Under the pieces are notes generated by a model. It had not been told where the DNA came from. It did not search any database and saw only the letters and a program-made list of their open reading frames with translations. This document shows positions 51,010 to 60,568 of a DNA stretch of 64,000 bases, in pieces. Location: assembly GCA_041918615.1 (NCBI GenBank), contig JAYRVH010000056.1, positions 1 to 64,000 of the forward strand. Reading direction: 5' to 3'. The DNA comes from JAEUJM01 sp041918615 (GTDB lineage Bacteria; Actinomycetota; Acidimicrobiia; Acidimicrobiales; DATDAH01). The position numbers and the translations under genes were made by a program. The number at the start of each line of letters is the position of its first letter. The stretch's first letter is position 1.

Positions 51010-51410
51010 GCCAGCCCGATTCGGTGCATCTCACCAACGCCAAGGAACACCTCCGTCGCCTCCGGGGCCACCTCCAGCGAGGCGAACTCGATGACGACAC
51101 CGTGTTCGACGCGGTGTGCATGCGACTGTCGGCGGCGATCGAGAGCGTCGCGGCGGTGGACGAGGCACTGCGAGTCGATGAGTTCGGCACCGGTTGGTCG
51201 GCGATCTGGAGCGTCCGCAACCGGATCGCGCACGGCTACTTCTACGTCGACCGCCAGATCATCACCAGCACGGTCGCTTCCGACCTGATCGAGTTCGAGG
51301 CGAGCGTCGACCGGCTGGTCGAGGTGGTGAGCCAGGCAGAGAACCGAGGAAGCCCGGTCGACAAACCGCCTTCAACGGCTCCAACGGAGCCAGGGTCGCC
51401 GCTGTCGTAG
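51006..51410 (+). CDS. hepT: HEPN-domain toxin (HepT-like ribonuclease)
   Basis: The 134-residue protein is a short helical bundle with the HEPN ribonuclease motif R-x4-H-x-Y as RNRIAHGY (Arg 71, His 76, Tyr 78). The tail after residue 115 is Pro/Ser-rich. It is coupled to the MNT gene by a four-base overlap and to the methyltransferase by a 12-bp gap. It probably cleaves RNA unless modified at the tyrosine by the MNT partner. Confidence 0.85.
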   Translation: MSQPDSVHLTNAKEHLRRLRGHLQRGELDDDTVFDAVCMRLSAAIESVAAVDEALRVDEFGTGWSAIWSVRNRIAHGYFYVDRQIITSTVASDLIEFEASVDRLVEVVSQAENRGSPVDKPPSTAPTEPGSPLS

Positions 51411-51422
51411 TGTCCTCCCGGG

Positions 51423-53567
51423 ATGGCTGACGAGCTGGACGGACTCTTGGCGCGGGTGGACGACGCCGCCCTGCGTGCCGACCTGCGCACCAACATCGAC
51501 CGTCTCCGCTCCAAGCGCAGCTTCGGACTGGTGTTCGAATCGCACCTGCCCGAGCGGGTGCGCCTGCCCGAGCATCCCGTTCGGGTCGGCGCAAGCGTCG
51601 CCCTCCGCGACGACCCCAAGAGCCCGACCTACGAGGTTCTCGGGGTCGAATCCGGTCGTGTCGCGGTGCGCACCGTGCGCCACGCCGACGGCTCGCGGTT
51701 GTCGCTGGAGGAGCGGGCCGAGTCGGTGGTCGAGGCCCACCTGGTCGAGGACCTCGTGGTGATCTCCGACTTCGGCGATCCCATCTACCCCGGGCTGCGG
51801 CGGCTGGGGTCGGTGGACCACGGCGGCGACAAGCCGGCGCACGTGGTGGTCAAGGGCGAGAACCACCACGTCCTGAGCGCCCTCCAGTTCACCCACGCCG
51901 GCAAGGTCGACTGCATCTACATCGACCCCCCCTACAACACCGGTGCCCGGGACTGGAAGTACGACAACAACTACGTCGACGACAGCGACGCCTACCGCCA
52001 CAGCAAGTGGCTCGCCTTCATGGAGCGGCGCCTCCTGCGGGCTCGAGAGCTCCTCAACCCGGCGGCCTCCGTCCTGATCGTCACCATCGACGAGAAGGAG
52101 TACCTCCGACTCGGAATGCTGCTGGAGCAGGTGTTTCCGGATGGGCGCATCCAGATGATCAGTATCCTCATCAACCCGGCCGGTGGGGCACGATCGGGCT
52201 CCTTCGGCCGCAGCGATGAGTACGTGTATTTCGTGATGTTCGGCTTGGCGGTGCCGCAGCGGGTACAGCTACCGAGGGAGTGGATCGCTGGACGCAAGGG
52301 TCGGACGTTCACCGGCAATATCCGTTGGGATCTGCTCCGTCGATCAGGGCACAACAACGCTGCTCGAGCCGACCGACCGGGGCTCTTCTACCCGATCTAC
52401 ATCGACCCGGACGGTCCGAGGATCGCAAGCGTCGGAGAACCACTCGCACTCGACGTGCATGTTGCTCCGCACCGAGAAGGTCTGGTGGCCCTGCTGCCCA
52501 TTCGCCAGGACGGCTCCGAAGGCAACTGGCAGGCGCAACCGTCGACCCTTCGTGAACGGATCGATGAGGGTCGCGTGCGCGTAACCGGTTCGACTGAGCG
52601 CGGCTACACGATCTCGACCCTGAAAGGTGGGGAGTTCCAGAAGGTCTTGAATGGGGAGTTCGAGATAGTCGGCCAAAGAGAAGACGGTTCGATCATCGTC
52701 GCCGACTCCGATTCGGACTCGGTGCGAATTGTCCCGTCCACTCAGTGGCGGGTCGCCGGGCACGACTCGACCCAGTACGGGACACGGATGCTGAACGAGC
52801 TGATGGCGGGCCGCAAGTTTCCGTTTCCCAAGTCCCTGTACGCCGTCGAGGACGCCCTGCGCTTCTTCGTCGCCGAAAAGCCGGACGCCGTCGTGCTCGA
52901 CTTCTTCGGGGGGTCGGGGACCACCGCCCACGCCGTCGCCCGCCTCAACAAGCAGGACGGGGGGCGCCGGCAGTCCATCGTGGTGACCAACAACGAGGTG
53001 TCGGCCGCGGAGGCCGATGCGCTCCGCAAGGCCGGCCATCGGCCGGGGGATGCTGAGTGGGAGGCGTTGGGGATCTTCGAGCACGTCACCCGGCCGAGGA
53101 TCACCGCCGCCGTCACGGGGCTGACGCCCGACGGCGAGCCGGTGAAGGGGGACTACAAGTTCACCGACGAGTTCCCCATGGCGGACGGGTTCGAGGAGAA
53201 CGTCGAGTTCGTCGAGCTGACCTACCTCGACTCCGACGACGTCGAGCTGGATCTGGCGTTCGCCGGTGTGGCGCCGTTGCTGTGGCTGCGGGCGGGGGCG
53301 CAGGGACCGGTGATCGACGAGTGCCTGGACGCGGCCGGTGAGCCGAAGCGGTTTGAGTGGACGGACCGCTACGGCATCTTGTTCGACGCCGACCGGTGGC
53401 GGGCGTTCGTCGATGAGCGGCCCGGGTCGGCCACGGCGGCGTTCGTGGTGACGGACTCGCAGGCCACGTTCGCGGGGATCGCGGCGGAGCTGCCCGACCA
53501 TCTCGACGTGGTGCGTCTGTACGAGAACTACCTGACGACGTTCCGCGTCGACGGGGGCGGGGGCTGA
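51423..53567 (+). CDS. Type III-like restriction-modification DNA adenine methyltransferase (Mod)
   Basis: The 714-residue protein is a beta-class N6-adenine methyltransferase. The catalytic DPPYNTG (about residue 168) comes before the SAM-binding FFGGSGTTAHAV (about residue 495); the target-recognition region lies between. YIDPPYNTG and the later ARLNKQDGGRRQ are close to type III Mod proteins. It is coupled to the res gene (TGATG overlap). The recognition sequence cannot be predicted. Confidence 0.9.
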   Translation: MADELDGLLARVDDAALRADLRTNIDRLRSKRSFGLVFESHLPERVRLPEHPVRVGASVALRDDPKSPTYEVLGVESGRVAVRTVRHADGSRLSLEERAESVVEAHLVEDLVVISDFGDPIYPGLRRLGSVDHGGDKPAHVVVKGENHHVLSALQFTHAGKVDCIYIDPPYNTGARDWKYDNNYVDDSDAYRHSKWLAFMERRLLRARELLNPAASVLIVTIDEKEYLRLGMLLEQVFPDGRIQMISILINPAGGARSGSFGRSDEYVYFVMFGLAVPQRVQLPREWIAGRKGRTFTGNIRWDLLRRSGHNNAARADRPGLFYPIYIDPDGPRIASVGEPLALDVHVAPHREGLVALLPIRQDGSEGNWQAQPSTLRERIDEGRVRVTGSTERGYTISTLKGGEFQKVLNGEFEIVGQREDGSIIVADSDSDSVRIVPSTQWRVAGHDSTQYGTRMLNELMAGRKFPFPKSLYAVEDALRFFVAEKPDAVVLDFFGGSGTTAHAVARLNKQDGGRRQSIVVTNNEVSAAEADALRKAGHRPGDAEWEALGIFEHVTRPRITAAVTGLTPDGEPVKGDYKFTDEFPMADGFEENVEFVELTYLDSDDVELDLAFAGVAPLLWLRAGAQGPVIDECLDAAGEPKRFEWTDRYGILFDADRWRAFVDERPGSATAAFVVTDSQATFAGIAAELPDHLDVVRLYENYLTTFRVDGGGG

Positions 53568-56095
53568 TGCGTTACGAGCTGATGGACTACCAGCGGGCCG
53601 CCGCCATCGAGGTGCTGGACCGGCTGCGTCGGGCCCGAGGGGACTGGGCGAACGGGTACCGGTCGTCGTTCGCGCTGTCGGCCATCACGGGGTCGGGCAA
53701 GACGGTGATCGCCACCGCGGCGATCGAGGCGACGCTGTTCGGCTCGGCCGACCTGGGGACCGACCCCGACCCGCAGGCCACCTTCCTGTGGATCACCGAC
53801 GACCCGGCGCTGAACCGCCAGACCCGCAACCGGATGCTCGACGCCTCCGATCTGCTGGCCCCCAAGACCCTCGTGGAGATCGACGACGGGTACCTCGACC
53901 GCGCACTGCGGCCGAACCGGGTGTACTTCCTGAACGTCCAGAAGCTGTCGAGGTCGAGTCGGCTGGTGCAGTCGGGCACGAACCTGCGCCAGGTGTCGTT
54001 CTGGGACCTGCTGGCCAACACCGTCCGGGCCGAGGCCACCACCCTGTACCTCATCTTGGACGAAGCGCATCGGGGCATGAAGCGCGCCACCGACCGCAAG
54101 ACCATCGTGCAGCGCCTCATCCACGGCGAGCCCGGGTCGAACCCGCCGGTGCCGACGGTGTGGGGCATCTCGGCCACCATCGACCGCTTCACCACCGCCA
54201 TGGGCGAGACGCCCGACCGCACCGGCTACCCCCACGTGGTGGTGGACATCGACAAGGTGCGGGTGTCGGGCCTGGTGAAGGACGAGATCGGCCTCGAACA
54301 GCCCGACGAGAAAGGCACCTTCTCCACCACCCTGCTGCGCGACGCGGTGCGCAGCACCCTCGGCTTCGAACAGCGCTGGGCCGCCTACTCCGCCGCGGAG
54401 AACGAGCCACAGGTGCTCCCGGCGCTGGTGGTGCAGGTGCCCGACAAGGCCGACGAAGCCAAGCTGGCCGAGATGGTGGCGGTGATCGAGGCCGAGTGGC
54501 CCGACCTCGCCCCCGAGGCCATCGCCCACGTCTTCGGCGAGCACGAGCCGGTGCTGCTCGGCGGGCGGACCATCAACTGGGTGCCCGCCGAGTCGATCCA
54601 GGGCGACACCGACATCCGCGTGGTGCTGGCCAAGGAGGCCATCTCCACCGGCTGGGACTGCCCCCGGGCCGAGGTCCTCTACTCCGAGCGGCCGGCCAAG
54701 GACGCCACCCACATCGCCCAGGTCATCGGGCGCATGGTCCGCCAGCCCCTCGCCCACCGGGTCGCCACCGACGACGTCCTGAACTCGGTGTCGTGCTATC
54801 TCCCGCTGTTCGACTCCAAGACGCTGGCCGCCATCAAGGACGAGCTCGAGGGCAAGGGCGGCGACGACGGCCAACACGCCGTCGGCCCCCAGGTCATCCG
54901 GGCGCCGGCGGTGTTCGAGCGCAACCCGCAGCTCGACGGCGAGGTGTTCACCTTCGTCGAGACCCTGCCCAGCGTCCCCACCCCCGACGCCGCCGCCAGC
55001 CCCATGCGCCGGGCCAAGCACCTCGTGCGCCTGCTCGTCGACGACGGCACCGGCCCCGCGCTGGTTCCCGACGCCGGCGCCCAACTGGCCAAGCGCCTCA
55101 ACGCCCGCCTCGACGGCCTTGCCGCGGAGCGCGCCGACGAGGTCGCCGAAGCCGTCGACGACCTACGCACCGCAATCGTCCGACGCGAAGGCGTCACCCC
55201 GGCGGGAGAGGCCGGCGAGGTCACCTCACGGCTGATCGAGACCCACCGCAGGGACATCGACCGGGACACCCGCAAGATCATCAACTCGATCCGAGAGGGT
55301 GGGGGCAACGGCTACTACGCCCACCGCGCCGCCGGCGCCGACACATCACAGGACCGCCTCGACCTGCGTGTGCAGGTGGCGGCGCTGCTCCGCCTCGACG
55401 GCGTGGTCGACAGCATCGAAGCCGCCGCCACCGAGTTCGTTCAGGAACACCTGGCCCGCTTCGCCGTCGAGATCAAGAACACCACCGGCGCCACCCGCGA
55501 CGCCTACCGCAAGGTGCAGGAGCAGACCACCGCCCCCGAAGCGGTCACCATCGAGCTCCGCGCCAACGAGAAGGCCGCCACCAAGGACGGCACCGGCGAC
55601 GACCTGCCCACCTTCCCCGGCCACCTCTACGCCGACCCCGACGGCCGCTACCCCGGCCAGCTCAACGACTGGGAGACCCAGGTCATCACCGCCGAGACCG
55701 AACGCCCGTCGTTCGTCGCCTGGTACCGCAACCCGTCGCGCGCCACCCCCAACGCCCTGCGCATCGCCTACCAGGACGACGCCGGCCGCTGGGCCAGCCT
55801 CCAGGTCGACTTCGTCGTCATCTCCCGCCGAGACGACGGCACCCTCGCTGCCTCGATCGTCGACCCCCACGGCGACCACCTCGCCGATGCCAAGGCCAAG
55901 CTCCGCGCCCTCGCCGACTTCGCCGACAGCCACGGCGGCCGCTTCATCCGCGTCGTGTCCGTGGCCAGAGGCAGCGACGGCACCCTCCGAGTCCTCGACC
56001 TGCTCGACCCCGGCGTGCGCGCTGCCGTTCGCAGTTTCGACGGCGCCAAGGTGTCGGCCCTCTACGATTCGGCGGCGGCGCAGCCCTACCTCTGA
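53567..56095 (+). CDS. Type III-like restriction subunit (Res), DEAD/DEAH-box helicase nuclease
   Basis: The 842-residue protein has a superfamily-2 helicase core: ITGSGKT (about residue 42), LILDEAHRG (about residue 164), WGISATIDRF, STGWDCPRAEVL and the motif VI block HIAQVIGRMVRQPL. A long C-terminal region ends with LQVDFVVISRRDDGTLAASI-VDPHGDH. A [D/E]x[E/Q]xK-type nuclease motif is not clearly seen; a D-F-V-V pair and the IVDPHGDH region are candidates. It works with the upstream Mod protein; with HEPN-MNT genes before it, the four form one operon. Confidence 0.85.
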   Translation: MRYELMDYQRAAAIEVLDRLRRARGDWANGYRSSFALSAITGSGKTVIATAAIEATLFGSADLGTDPDPQATFLWITDDPALNRQTRNRMLDASDLLAPKTLVEIDDGYLDRALRPNRVYFLNVQKLSRSSRLVQSGTNLRQVSFWDLLANTVRAEATTLYLILDEAHRGMKRATDRKTIVQRLIHGEPGSNPPVPTVWGISATIDRFTTAMGETPDRTGYPHVVVDIDKVRVSGLVKDEIGLEQPDEKGTFSTTLLRDAVRSTLGFEQRWAAYSAAENEPQVLPALVVQVPDKADEAKLAEMVAVIEAEWPDLAPEAIAHVFGEHEPVLLGGRTINWVPAESIQGDTDIRVVLAKEAISTGWDCPRAEVLYSERPAKDATHIAQVIGRMVRQPLAHRVATDDVLNSVSCYLPLFDSKTLAAIKDELEGKGGDDGQHAVGPQVIRAPAVFERNPQLDGEVFTFVETLPSVPTPDAAASPMRRAKHLVRLLVDDGTGPALVPDAGAQLAKRLNARLDGLAAERADEVAEAVDDLRTAIVRREGVTPAGEAGEVTSRLIETHRRDIDRDTRKIINSIREGGGNGYYAHRAAGADTSQDRLDLRVQVAALLRLDGVVDSIEAAATEFVQEHLARFAVEIKNTTGATRDAYRKVQEQTTAPEAVTIELRANEKAATKDGTGDDLPTFPGHLYADPDGRYPGQLNDWETQVITAETERPSFVAWYRNPSRATPNALRIAYQDDAGRWASLQVDFVVISRRDDGTLAASIVDPHGDHLADAKAKLRALADFADSHGGRFIRVVSVARGSDGTLRVLDLLDPGVRAAVRSFDGAKVSALYDSAAAQPYL

Positions 56096-56128
56096 TTCGT
56101 CCTCGCCTTCAGCGAGCGGCCCCCTGTC

Positions 56129-56235
56129 TCGCTCAGCAGCGACTGGGACGCCGACGAGGGCTCGCCTGTCGGCACCATCGACCGTGCCCTCACCCGGCCC
56201 ACCGAAGCCGTTCCCGACCTCGAGACCGCCATCCG
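56129..56235 (+). repeat. 107-bp direct repeat, right copy, amidohydrolase gene remnant
   Basis: The copy matches 48488-48594 at all but about five positions, in the same orientation. Here the frame is broken and ends in unrelated DNA soon after. Just beyond, the sequence CGGTAGCG also resembles the end of the intact gene. It looks like the 3' fragment of a second or displaced amidohydrolase copy. Confidence 0.85.
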
Positions 56236-56297
56236 GCTTCCACGAGCACGGGCCCTGGGGCGACCGCACCCCGGCCCCACCGGTAGCGTCTGCACCC

Positions 56298-57002
56298 ATG
56301 ACACCCGGACCCGTCACCTACGAGCTCGACGGCAACGTGGCGGTGATCCGCCTCGACGACGGCAAGGCCAACGCCATCTCGCACGAAGTGCTCGACGCCC
56401 TCCACGAAGCGCTCGACCGCGCCGAGCGTGACGCCCGAGCCGTCGTGATCGCCGGCCGCGACGGCCGATTCTCCGCGGGCTTCCACCTGCCGACCATGAC
56501 GGCAGGCACCGCGGAGATGCGCGGGCTGGTGAGCGCCGGCGCCGAGCTGCTCCTGCGGGTGTACCTCCTGCCCCTCCCGGTCGTGGTGGCATGCACCGGG
56601 CACGCGCTGGCGGCGGGCGCGCTGGTGCTGCTCGTCGGCGACACCCGGGTCGGTGCGGCCGGCGAGTTCAAGATCGGGCTCAACGAGGTGGCCATCGGCA
56701 TGCAGCTGCCGATCTTCGCCGTCGAACTGGCCCGGGACCGGCTCACCCCGTCGCAGTTCACACCCGCGACCATCCAGGCCCGGATCTACGACCCCACCGA
56801 CGCGGTTGCCGCCGGCTACCTCGACGTCGTGGTCACTCCAGACGAGGTCCTCCCCACCGCCGTCGCCGATGCCGCCCGGCTCGCCGAGCTGCGCACGGGT
56901 GCCTACGCCGAGACGAAGGCACGGGCCCGCACCACGACCGCGGACTTCCTGCTCAGCACCCTGGCAGACGACATGGCCTCGGTCGCGGTCCCGGAGCCCT
57001 GA
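56298..57002 (+). CDS. Enoyl-CoA hydratase/isomerase family protein
   Basis: The 234-residue crotonase-fold protein has the two oxyanion-hole regions RFSAGFHLPTM and TGHALAAGALVLLVGDTRVGAAG, and a central GLNEVAIGM. The usual catalytic Glu pair is not obvious in the second region. It could be a hydratase, isomerase or hydrolase of acyl-CoA. The start ATG 56298 follows the amidohydrolase remnant. Confidence 0.85.
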   Translation: MTPGPVTYELDGNVAVIRLDDGKANAISHEVLDALHEALDRAERDARAVVIAGRDGRFSAGFHLPTMTAGTAEMRGLVSAGAELLLRVYLLPLPVVVACTGHALAAGALVLLVGDTRVGAAGEFKIGLNEVAIGMQLPIFAVELARDRLTPSQFTPATIQARIYDPTDAVAAGYLDVVVTPDEVLPTAVADAARLAELRTGAYAETKARARTTTADFLLSTLADDMASVAVPEP

Positions 57003-57018
57003 GGCGGGGCCGAGCTCC

Positions 57019-57606
57019 TCAGGTGGGGGGCTCGACCCCGAAGGTGAGCTGCCAGTCGGCGGTGCCGTGGATGACGCGGGGCACCTCGAGGGCAATGGTG
57101 TGGCGGCCGTTGTCCAGGCCCCGGCCGGGTGGCGAATGCCAGGCGAAGCCGCCGTCGGTCCGCTCGACGTTGACGTCGCCGGTGACGTCCTCACCGTCGA
57201 ACGAGAGGGTGGCGCTGTCGAGGCGGGAGGTGGGCGAAACCTTCAGCTCGATGGTCAGCCCGACCGCCTGTTGTGGCGTGATGGTGGCCCCCTGCTCGAC
57301 GCCGGTGGCGGTCACCGACACCTGGTTGATGCTCCGCAGCCAGAGCGCACCCACGAGCGCGAGCGCCACGAAGGACAGGGCGATGGCGATGTTGACCCGG
57401 TCGAGGCGCTCCTGGCGACCGAACGACCGGCGGCGGCCCTTGGCCGCAATGGCGACAGCGGGGCGTTGTCGTTTCGGTGCCGGCGGTCGTCCCGGTTGCG
57501 CGCGTCGCTCCGAGCGGCGCACCCGGGGCGTGCGGGCTGCGCTCGGGAGCCGGTCGCGGCGACGGCCGCCTCCCGCCCCCGGGATGTCGCGCAACGAAGA
57601 GCCCAT
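57019..57606 (-). CDS. Membrane-anchored protein with C-terminal beta domain
   Basis: The 195-residue protein has an Arg/Pro-rich N-terminus, one transmembrane helix (VNIAIALSFVALALVGALWL, about residues 70-90) and an extracellular beta-sandwich with WHSPPGRGLDNGRHTIALEV, reminiscent of Ig-like or carbohydrate-associated domains. No family is named. ATG 57618 is an alternative start. It may share a transcript with the sigma-like gene upstream. Confidence 0.55.
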   Translation of the reverse strand: MGSSLRDIPGAGGGRRRDRLPSAARTPRVRRSERRAQPGRPPAPKRQRPAVAIAAKGRRRSFGRQERLDRVNIAIALSFVALALVGALWLRSINQVSVTATGVEQGATITPQQAVGLTIELKVSPTSRLDSATLSFDGEDVTGDVNVERTDGGFAWHSPPGRGLDNGRHTIALEVPRVIHGTADWQLTFGVEPPT

Positions 57607-57850
57607 GACCGGCGCCATCCTGCCAGCTCACACCTCGGCCACCAAAGGCGCCCCCGACGTTCCGGCCGGCTGTCCGCACCTCGACTGCGCCGGTCGAGGC
57701 GGCTCCACCACCGGCGTCTCCGCTCGTTCTCGCCGCGCCGCCCTCCGCTCGATCAGGCGCGACCAGTCGGGTCGCCACCCGCCCGCCGACGGGTGGCGGG
57801 ACCGCGCCTCGGTGACTGCCCGGCCCGGCAACGATGGTGTCGTCACCGCG

Positions 57851-58534
57851 CTAGGCCACGAGGGGGAGCTCGGCCAGCGGTGCGAACCGCTCGTCGGTGG
57901 CGGCCAGGTCGCGCAGGCGGCGACGCATCCTCGACCCCACCTTGCGGACGGCCTCGGGGGCCACCGCCAGCTCGGCGCCCACCGTCCGCGCCGGTGACGG
58001 GTCGCCCAGGTCGGCCTGCAGCGTGAGCTCGAGGACGATCCGCTGGTCGCGCGGCGTCCCCACGCGATCGAGCGCGTCGAGCAGCAGCGCGGCCATCGGT
58101 CTCCCCTCGGCCAGCGCGACGAGTGCCTCGTAGGCGGACGGGTCGGCGCCACCGGGAGCGGGGATCGCTCGGTCGGCGGCCCGGGAGTCGAAGGAGTGCT
58201 CGTCGAGCGTCTCCGGGTCGAGCTGGTCGGCGTGGATGCCGGCGAAGCCGACCGCCAGCGCACGAAGCCGCCGGCCCGCCCACGTCCACGGCAAGGCGCC
58301 GCCGTCAGCCCGCCAGGCAGCGGCACACGACGCCAGCTCGAGGCACGCGTCGATGACCAGACCGTCGACCTCGGCCCGCGTCGCCCGCGGCACTCCCACC
58401 GCACCCAGATGACGGCGCATCACCGCGGCCAACAGGGCCCCGAACTCGCCGTACAGCACGAACGGCGCCAACTCGTCACCGTGCGCCATTCGATGCATGA
58501 GCCACGCGATCCTGTCTCTGTCGTCACCGGTCAT
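57851..58534 (-). CDS. Sigma-70-like regulatory protein
   Basis: The 227-residue protein has a helical N-terminus (FVLYGEFGALLAAVMRRHLG, TRAEVDGLVIDACLELA) resembling sigma region 2. A C-terminal HTH (LTLQADLGDPSPARTVGAEL, then VAPEAVRKVGSRMRRRLRDL) is like region 4. Identity to classical ECF factors is low and region boundaries are unclear. It may be a degenerate ECF factor or a non-sigma regulator. Confidence 0.5.
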   Translation of the reverse strand: MTGDDRDRIAWLMHRMAHGDELAPFVLYGEFGALLAAVMRRHLGAVGVPRATRAEVDGLVIDACLELASCAAAWRADGGALPWTWAGRRLRALAVGFAGIHADQLDPETLDEHSFDSRAADRAIPAPGGADPSAYEALVALAEGRPMAALLLDALDRVGTPRDQRIVLELTLQADLGDPSPARTVGAELAVAPEAVRKVGSRMRRRLRDLAATDERFAPLAELPLVA

Positions 58535-58659
58535 CGATGCTCCTCCCAGCCCTCCGTGAAGGGCCGAATCCGTCTGAGCACAGCTTGACCGAGGCCTCCG
58601 ACAGTTACACGGGTGTCATTCGCCGCGTCGCCCGACCCGCCCGCCGTCGCACAGGTCGG

Positions 58660-59097
58660 TCAGGCGTGCCGACGGGGTGGTTCGGTGAGATCCACGGTGA
58701 GGACCTCCAGGAACTTCCGGAGCAGGCGGATGGCGCCCTCTTCGCCGAGGCCACTCGCCTCGGCCGCTCCCGGCGCATTGACCCGCACCAGCAACTCGGT
58801 GATCGGATGGCTGCCACCGTGCAGGACGATGGTGGTGAGGGTGGCGACGCCCTCGAACTCACCGGCACGCCAGGCCACGGGGAAGCGGGCCACGTGCCTG
58901 CTCACGACGGCACTCTGGATGCGACGCACCTCGGCCGGCAGGCCGGTCACCTTCTCGAGGGCCCGTTCGAAGCGCTCCTGGGCGGTCTCGGCCTCGAACT
59001 CCGCCACGATCTCCTCGAAGGCCCGGTCGACGTAGTCGTAGAGCTGGATGATGTCGGCGTCGATCGCCGTCTTCTGCCGACCGGGATCTGACCTCAT
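58660..59097 (-). CDS. Hypothetical protein
   Basis: The 145-residue protein from ATG 59097 (MRSDPGRQKTAIDADIIQLY) is helical at first (residues about 10-55) and then has a short alpha/beta part with VSRHVARFPVAWRAGEFEG and LTTIVLHGG. No signal or membrane helix. No family is recognised. The upstream extension to 59202 overlaps the WS/DGAT end and looks non-coding. Confidence 0.5.
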   Translation of the reverse strand: MRSDPGRQKTAIDADIIQLYDYVDRAFEEIVAEFEAETAQERFERALEKVTGLPAEVRRIQSAVVSRHVARFPVAWRAGEFEGVATLTTIVLHGGSHPITELLVRVNAPGAAEASGLGEEGAIRLLRKFLEVLTVDLTEPPRRHA

Positions 59098-59170
59098 GGC
59101 CTCATGATCTGCTTGGTGGCGGGCACCTCCCAGGGCCGAAGGTCCCACAACGATTCCCGGAGCCACGTCG

Positions 59171-60559
59171 TCAGGCGACCACCGCCGCCAACTCGTCCAC
59201 ACCGGCGGCGGTGGCGTCGGCGAGCAGGCCCACGTCGGGGGCGGTGGCGAGGTCGCCGGTGACCCCGAAGGCCAGGCGACCGTTGTAGGAGAGGATGGCG
59301 GTGCCCACCCGCACCCCGTGGCTGATGGGCACGAAGGGGCGGTACTCGAGCATCTCGCGGCCCAGGCAGAACAGCGGGAACTGCGGCCCCGGCACGTTGG
59401 TGGTGACCGTGTTCACCGACCGCTGCGGCAGCCGCTGCATCAACCGGGCACCGAGGCGGCTGGCCGTGCCCATCAGCATCGGCGGGGCCAACGCGCCCAG
59501 GGTGGTCAGCGCTTCACCCGCCTCGGCCATGTGGGAGCCCTTCAACTCGGTCATGCCCTCGCACACCCGACCCAGTCGGTCGACCGGGTCGCCCAGGTGC
59601 ACCGGGAGCTCGAAGAGGATCCCCGACACCCGGTTGTCGAAGACGCCTTGGGCGTTCTCGCCCCGCACCGAGACGGGGACCAGGGTGCGCACCACCGCAG
59701 TGTCGGGGTCCTCGCCGCGCGAGGCCAGCAGGGCGCGGTAGCCGCCGCTCACCACCGCCAACACCACGTCGTTCACGGTGCCTCCGAGCGCCTTGCCGAT
59801 CGCCTTCACCTCGTCGAGCGAGGCCGACGAGTGCGCCCAGCTCCGGTCGGGCCCGATCTGCCCCTCGATCGAGAGCGGGTCGGTGGCGCCGAGGTGGCGG
59901 CCCCAGTCCACCAGGCCCTCGCCCGTGTGCGTGAGCGACCGCACGGAACCCAACGGGTCGCGGAGCGTCCGCGGCAGCTGCCCTGCCAGCGCGAGGGCAT
60001 CTCCCGCGAGGCCCGACCATGCGTCGACCACCCGGGCCACCGCGGACGGTTCGGGCTCGGGCTCCCACGGCTCGGGTTCCGGCAGGGCCACGTCAGGCTC
60101 GAGGTCGAGCAGGACCGCCAGCAGGCCGACGCCTGAGATCCCGTCGACCATGCAGTGGTGGATCTTGAAGATGAGCGCCCAGCGGTCACCTTCCAGTCCC
60201 CGGACGAGCGTCGTCTCCCACAGTGGTCGATCCCGGTCGAGTGGCTGCGACATCAGCTCGCCCATGAGACGGCTCAGCGCCGCGTCATCGCCCGGCTCGG
60301 GAAGGACCCGGTCGTGCAGGTGGTTCGTGAGGTCGAAGTCGGGGTCGTCGACCCAGATCGGCCGACCGAGCTCGAACGACACCGGCCGGACGCGCCGTCG
60401 GTACCCGGGAATGAGGTGCACCTTGGCCTCGAGCAGGCCGGTGAGGTCATCGAGGGTCGGCTCCGGCCCCGCGAAGACCGACAGCCCCGCTATGTGCATG
60501 TGGGCGACGCTGTCCTCGAGATGGAGGAACTCGGCGTCGAGCGGGCTCAGGCGATCCAT
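59171..60559 (-). CDS. Wax ester synthase/diacylglycerol acyltransferase (WS/DGAT)
   Basis: The 462-residue protein has the WS/DGAT catalytic motif HHCMVDG (His 134-135, Asp 139), preceded by LTNHLHDRVLPEPG and followed by GGTVNDVVLAVVSGGYRALL and the NVPGPQFPL motif. It makes triacylglycerol or wax ester storage lipid from acyl-CoA. The ATG 60559 has a strong AGGAGG site. The intergenic gap to the second WS/DGAT contains a 12-bp triple repeat. Confidence 0.9.
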   Translation of the reverse strand: MDRLSPLDAEFLHLEDSVAHMHIAGLSVFAGPEPTLDDLTGLLEAKVHLIPGYRRRVRPVSFELGRPIWVDDPDFDLTNHLHDRVLPEPGDDAALSRLMGELMSQPLDRDRPLWETTLVRGLEGDRWALIFKIHHCMVDGISGVGLLAVLLDLEPDVALPEPEPWEPEPEPSAVARVVDAWSGLAGDALALAGQLPRTLRDPLGSVRSLTHTGEGLVDWGRHLGATDPLSIEGQIGPDRSWAHSSASLDEVKAIGKALGGTVNDVVLAVVSGGYRALLASRGEDPDTAVVRTLVPVSVRGENAQGVFDNRVSGILFELPVHLGDPVDRLGRVCEGMTELKGSHMAEAGEALTTLGALAPPMLMGTASRLGARLMQRLPQRSVNTVTTNVPGPQFPLFCLGREMLEYRPFVPISHGVRVGTAILSYNGRLAFGVTGDLATAPDVGLLADATAAGVDELAAVVA

Positions 60560-60568
60560 GGTGTCCTC

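Noticed and set aside
58590..58620. Possible regulator site GTGTAACTGTC upstream of the sigma-like gene
   Set aside because: It occurs as a single weak half-site without a palindrome or second copy.
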